DNA of 13,031 bases from JAYEJW01 sp034716535. GTDB taxonomy: Bacteria > Pseudomonadota > Gammaproteobacteria > Chromatiales > Chromatiaceae. Below, in pieces: positions 12,168 through 13,031 of this stretch (position 1 is its first letter; each line of letters begins with the position of its first letter). A program made the position numbers and the translations under genes. Location of the stretch: NCBI GenBank assembly GCA_034716535.1, contig JAYEJW010000221.1:1-13031 (forward strand). Reading direction: 5' to 3'. The notes under the pieces are model-generated. The model searched no databases and was not told where the DNA came from. It saw only the letters and a list, made by a program, of their open reading frames with translations.

Positions 12168-13031
12168 ATGGAGCTGGCCACCCTGATCGAAAATCATCGC
12201 GAGGCGTTCGAGGCGCAGTACGCCGATCGTCTCCTACCCGCTCACCTCCATGCACTCGATGCCATCTCCCGCTGCCGCACCCCGGCCGCCGGGGAGGTGA
12301 TCGCGCGCTGCACCGATTGCGGACAGACCCAGTGGCATCCCTGCTCCTGTGGCCACCGCAGCTGCCCCAAGTGCCAGAACCACGAGGTGACCCAGTGGCT
12401 GGAGCGTCAACGCGAGAAGCTGTTGCCGGTGGACTACTTTCTGGTCACCTTTACCTTGCCGGCCGAGCTGCGGCCCCTGGCCTGGAGCCATCAGCGCACG
12501 CTCTATTCCGCCCTGTTCTCGGCCGCCAGCCAAACGCTCAAGCAGTTCGGCCTCGACCCTAAGCACCTGGGGGCGGAAATCGGCATGACCGCCGTGTTGC
12601 ACACCCACAGCCGCCGGCTGACTTATCACCCGCATCTGCACGTGGTGGTGCCCGGCGGCGGCGTGGATGTCAAACACGGCCGGTGGAAACGCACCCGCTA
12701 CCAGTACTTGTTCAACCAGACAGCTCTGGCCAAGGTCTTTCGCGGCAAATTCTTGCATGAGATCGCCAAGGACGGTTTGAGCGTCCCGGCCGCTGTGCCG
12801 AAGCAATGGGTGGTCGATTGCCGCCATGCCGGCCGGGGGGAGCCGGCCCTGGAGTACCTCTCACGCTACCTGTATCGCGGCGTGATCGGCGAATCGAATA
12901 TCCTCTGCGACCGCGACGCCCGCGTGAGCTTCCGCTACATCGACGGGGAAACCGGAGAGAGCCGCACCGAGACGCTGCCCGGCGAGGCGTTTCTCTGGCG
13001 CATCGTTCAGCATGTGTTACCGCGTGGTTTT
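12168..13031 (+). CDS. IS91-family HUH (Y2) transposase, C terminus outside window
   Basis: The first 288 residues of a rolling-circle transposase; IS91-family proteins are usually about 400 aa, so roughly the last quarter is missing. An N-terminal zinc-binding region has Cys48, Cys51, Cys59, Cys61, Cys66 and Cys69 (CTDCGQ then CSCGHRSCPKC). The HUH motif is HPHLHVVVPGGG, with His156 and His158 as metal ligands. The Y2 motif is YLSRY with Tyr230 and Tyr234, spaced as in IS91. The protein nicks and joins single DNA strands at the element's ends. The start is ATG 12168; the upstream AAAAAGG (12153-12158) is a distant, modest Shine-Dalgarno, so translation may partly depend on ribosomes finishing the recombinase 4 nt before. 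The frame is open to the last base and shows no lesion in this window. Confidence 0.93.
   Translation, partial: MELATLIENHREAFEAQYADRLLPAHLHALDAISRCRTPAAGEVIARCTDCGQTQWHPCSCGHRSCPKCQNHEVTQWLERQREKLLPVDYFLVTFTLPAELRPLAWSHQRTLYSALFSAASQTLKQFGLDPKHLGAEIGMTAVLHTHSRRLTYHPHLHVVVPGGGVDVKHGRWKRTRYQYLFNQTALAKVFRGKFLHEIAKDGLSVPAAVPKQWVVDCRHAGRGEPALEYLSRYLYRGVIGESNILCDRDARVSFRYIDGETGESRTETLPGEAFLWRIVQHVLPRGF

Larger units (their letters stand above)
11166..13031 (+). mobile_element. IS91-like element carrying a tyrosine recombinase and HUH transposase (right end outside window)
   Basis: The left edge is inferred from the point where the MITE-like repeat is interrupted, with the tetranucleotide CTTG (11160-11163) just outside; CTTG is the reverse complement of CAAG, a known IS91 target. 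For IS91 itself the target is reported next to the other (origin) end, so this match may be chance. Within the first 100 bp are a short GCCGCtccGCGGC hairpin (11173-11185) and a long stem-loop before the recombinase. Two genes follow head to tail, 4 nt apart: tyrosine recombinase then transposase. Such pairs are known in part of the IS91 family. The element runs off the window, so its end and target site cannot be read. Confidence 0.7.

Noticed and set aside
1..13031. CRISPR array, tRNA, rRNA, riboswitch, or defence-system gene cluster
   Set aside because: I looked for regularly spaced repeats, cloverleaf or known aptamer-like sequence and defence-type protein families on both strands, and saw none.

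Overview
The window is GC-rich bacterial chromosome. Gene style and families point to a gammaproteobacterium, and I would guess the Chromatiales/Ectothiorhodospiraceae side. That is a guess from base composition and protein flavour; no rRNA or tRNA is present to test it. Most genes carry clear Shine-Dalgarno sequences, and codons strongly favour G or C in the third position.

Layout. Bases 1-417 are gene-free and hold a 16-bp inverted repeat (33-48/117-132), a 122-bp MITE-like element (163-284) and two GC-rich hairpins. A stand-alone EF-G paralogue lies on the minus strand (418-2463). It is divergent from a Kef/CPA2-type cation:proton antiporter with a C-terminal RCK/TrkA-N domain (2634-4214). 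A PEBP/YbhB-like protein follows (4394-4870), behind an 8-bp dyad that brackets AT-rich promoter-like sequence. The 4871-5716 spacer holds a probable 68-aa single-span membrane protein on the minus strand. It also holds a plus-strand promoter, an imperfect stem-loop and a possible leader ORF ahead of the next gene.

The main chromosomal unit is a two-gene operon. The first gene is a 1421-aa RND efflux permease (5717-9982) with an extra predicted membrane segment and a tail of about 260 residues rich in Lys, Ala, Pro and Ser, resembling histone H1. The second is a pentapeptide-repeat protein (9979-10833) whose GTG start overlaps the RND stop by 4 nt. No periplasmic adaptor or outer-membrane channel gene is adjacent.

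The right end is mobile DNA. A second, inverted copy of the MITE-like repeat (11084-11165) stops abruptly at about 11165, where an IS91-like element appears to begin. The element encodes a tyrosine recombinase (11259-12163) whose catalytic domain is split by a -1 frameshift at an A8 run. Four nt later comes an IS91-family HUH (Y2) transposase (12168 to the window edge, incomplete). The recombinase ribosome-binding site is buried in a predicted 11-bp stem.

Most unusual points: the RND permease with a histone-like tail translationally coupled to a pentapeptide-repeat protein, and the IS91-like element combining a frameshift-dependent tyrosine recombinase with an HUH transposase. I see no evidence of a complete, wholly new multi-gene system.
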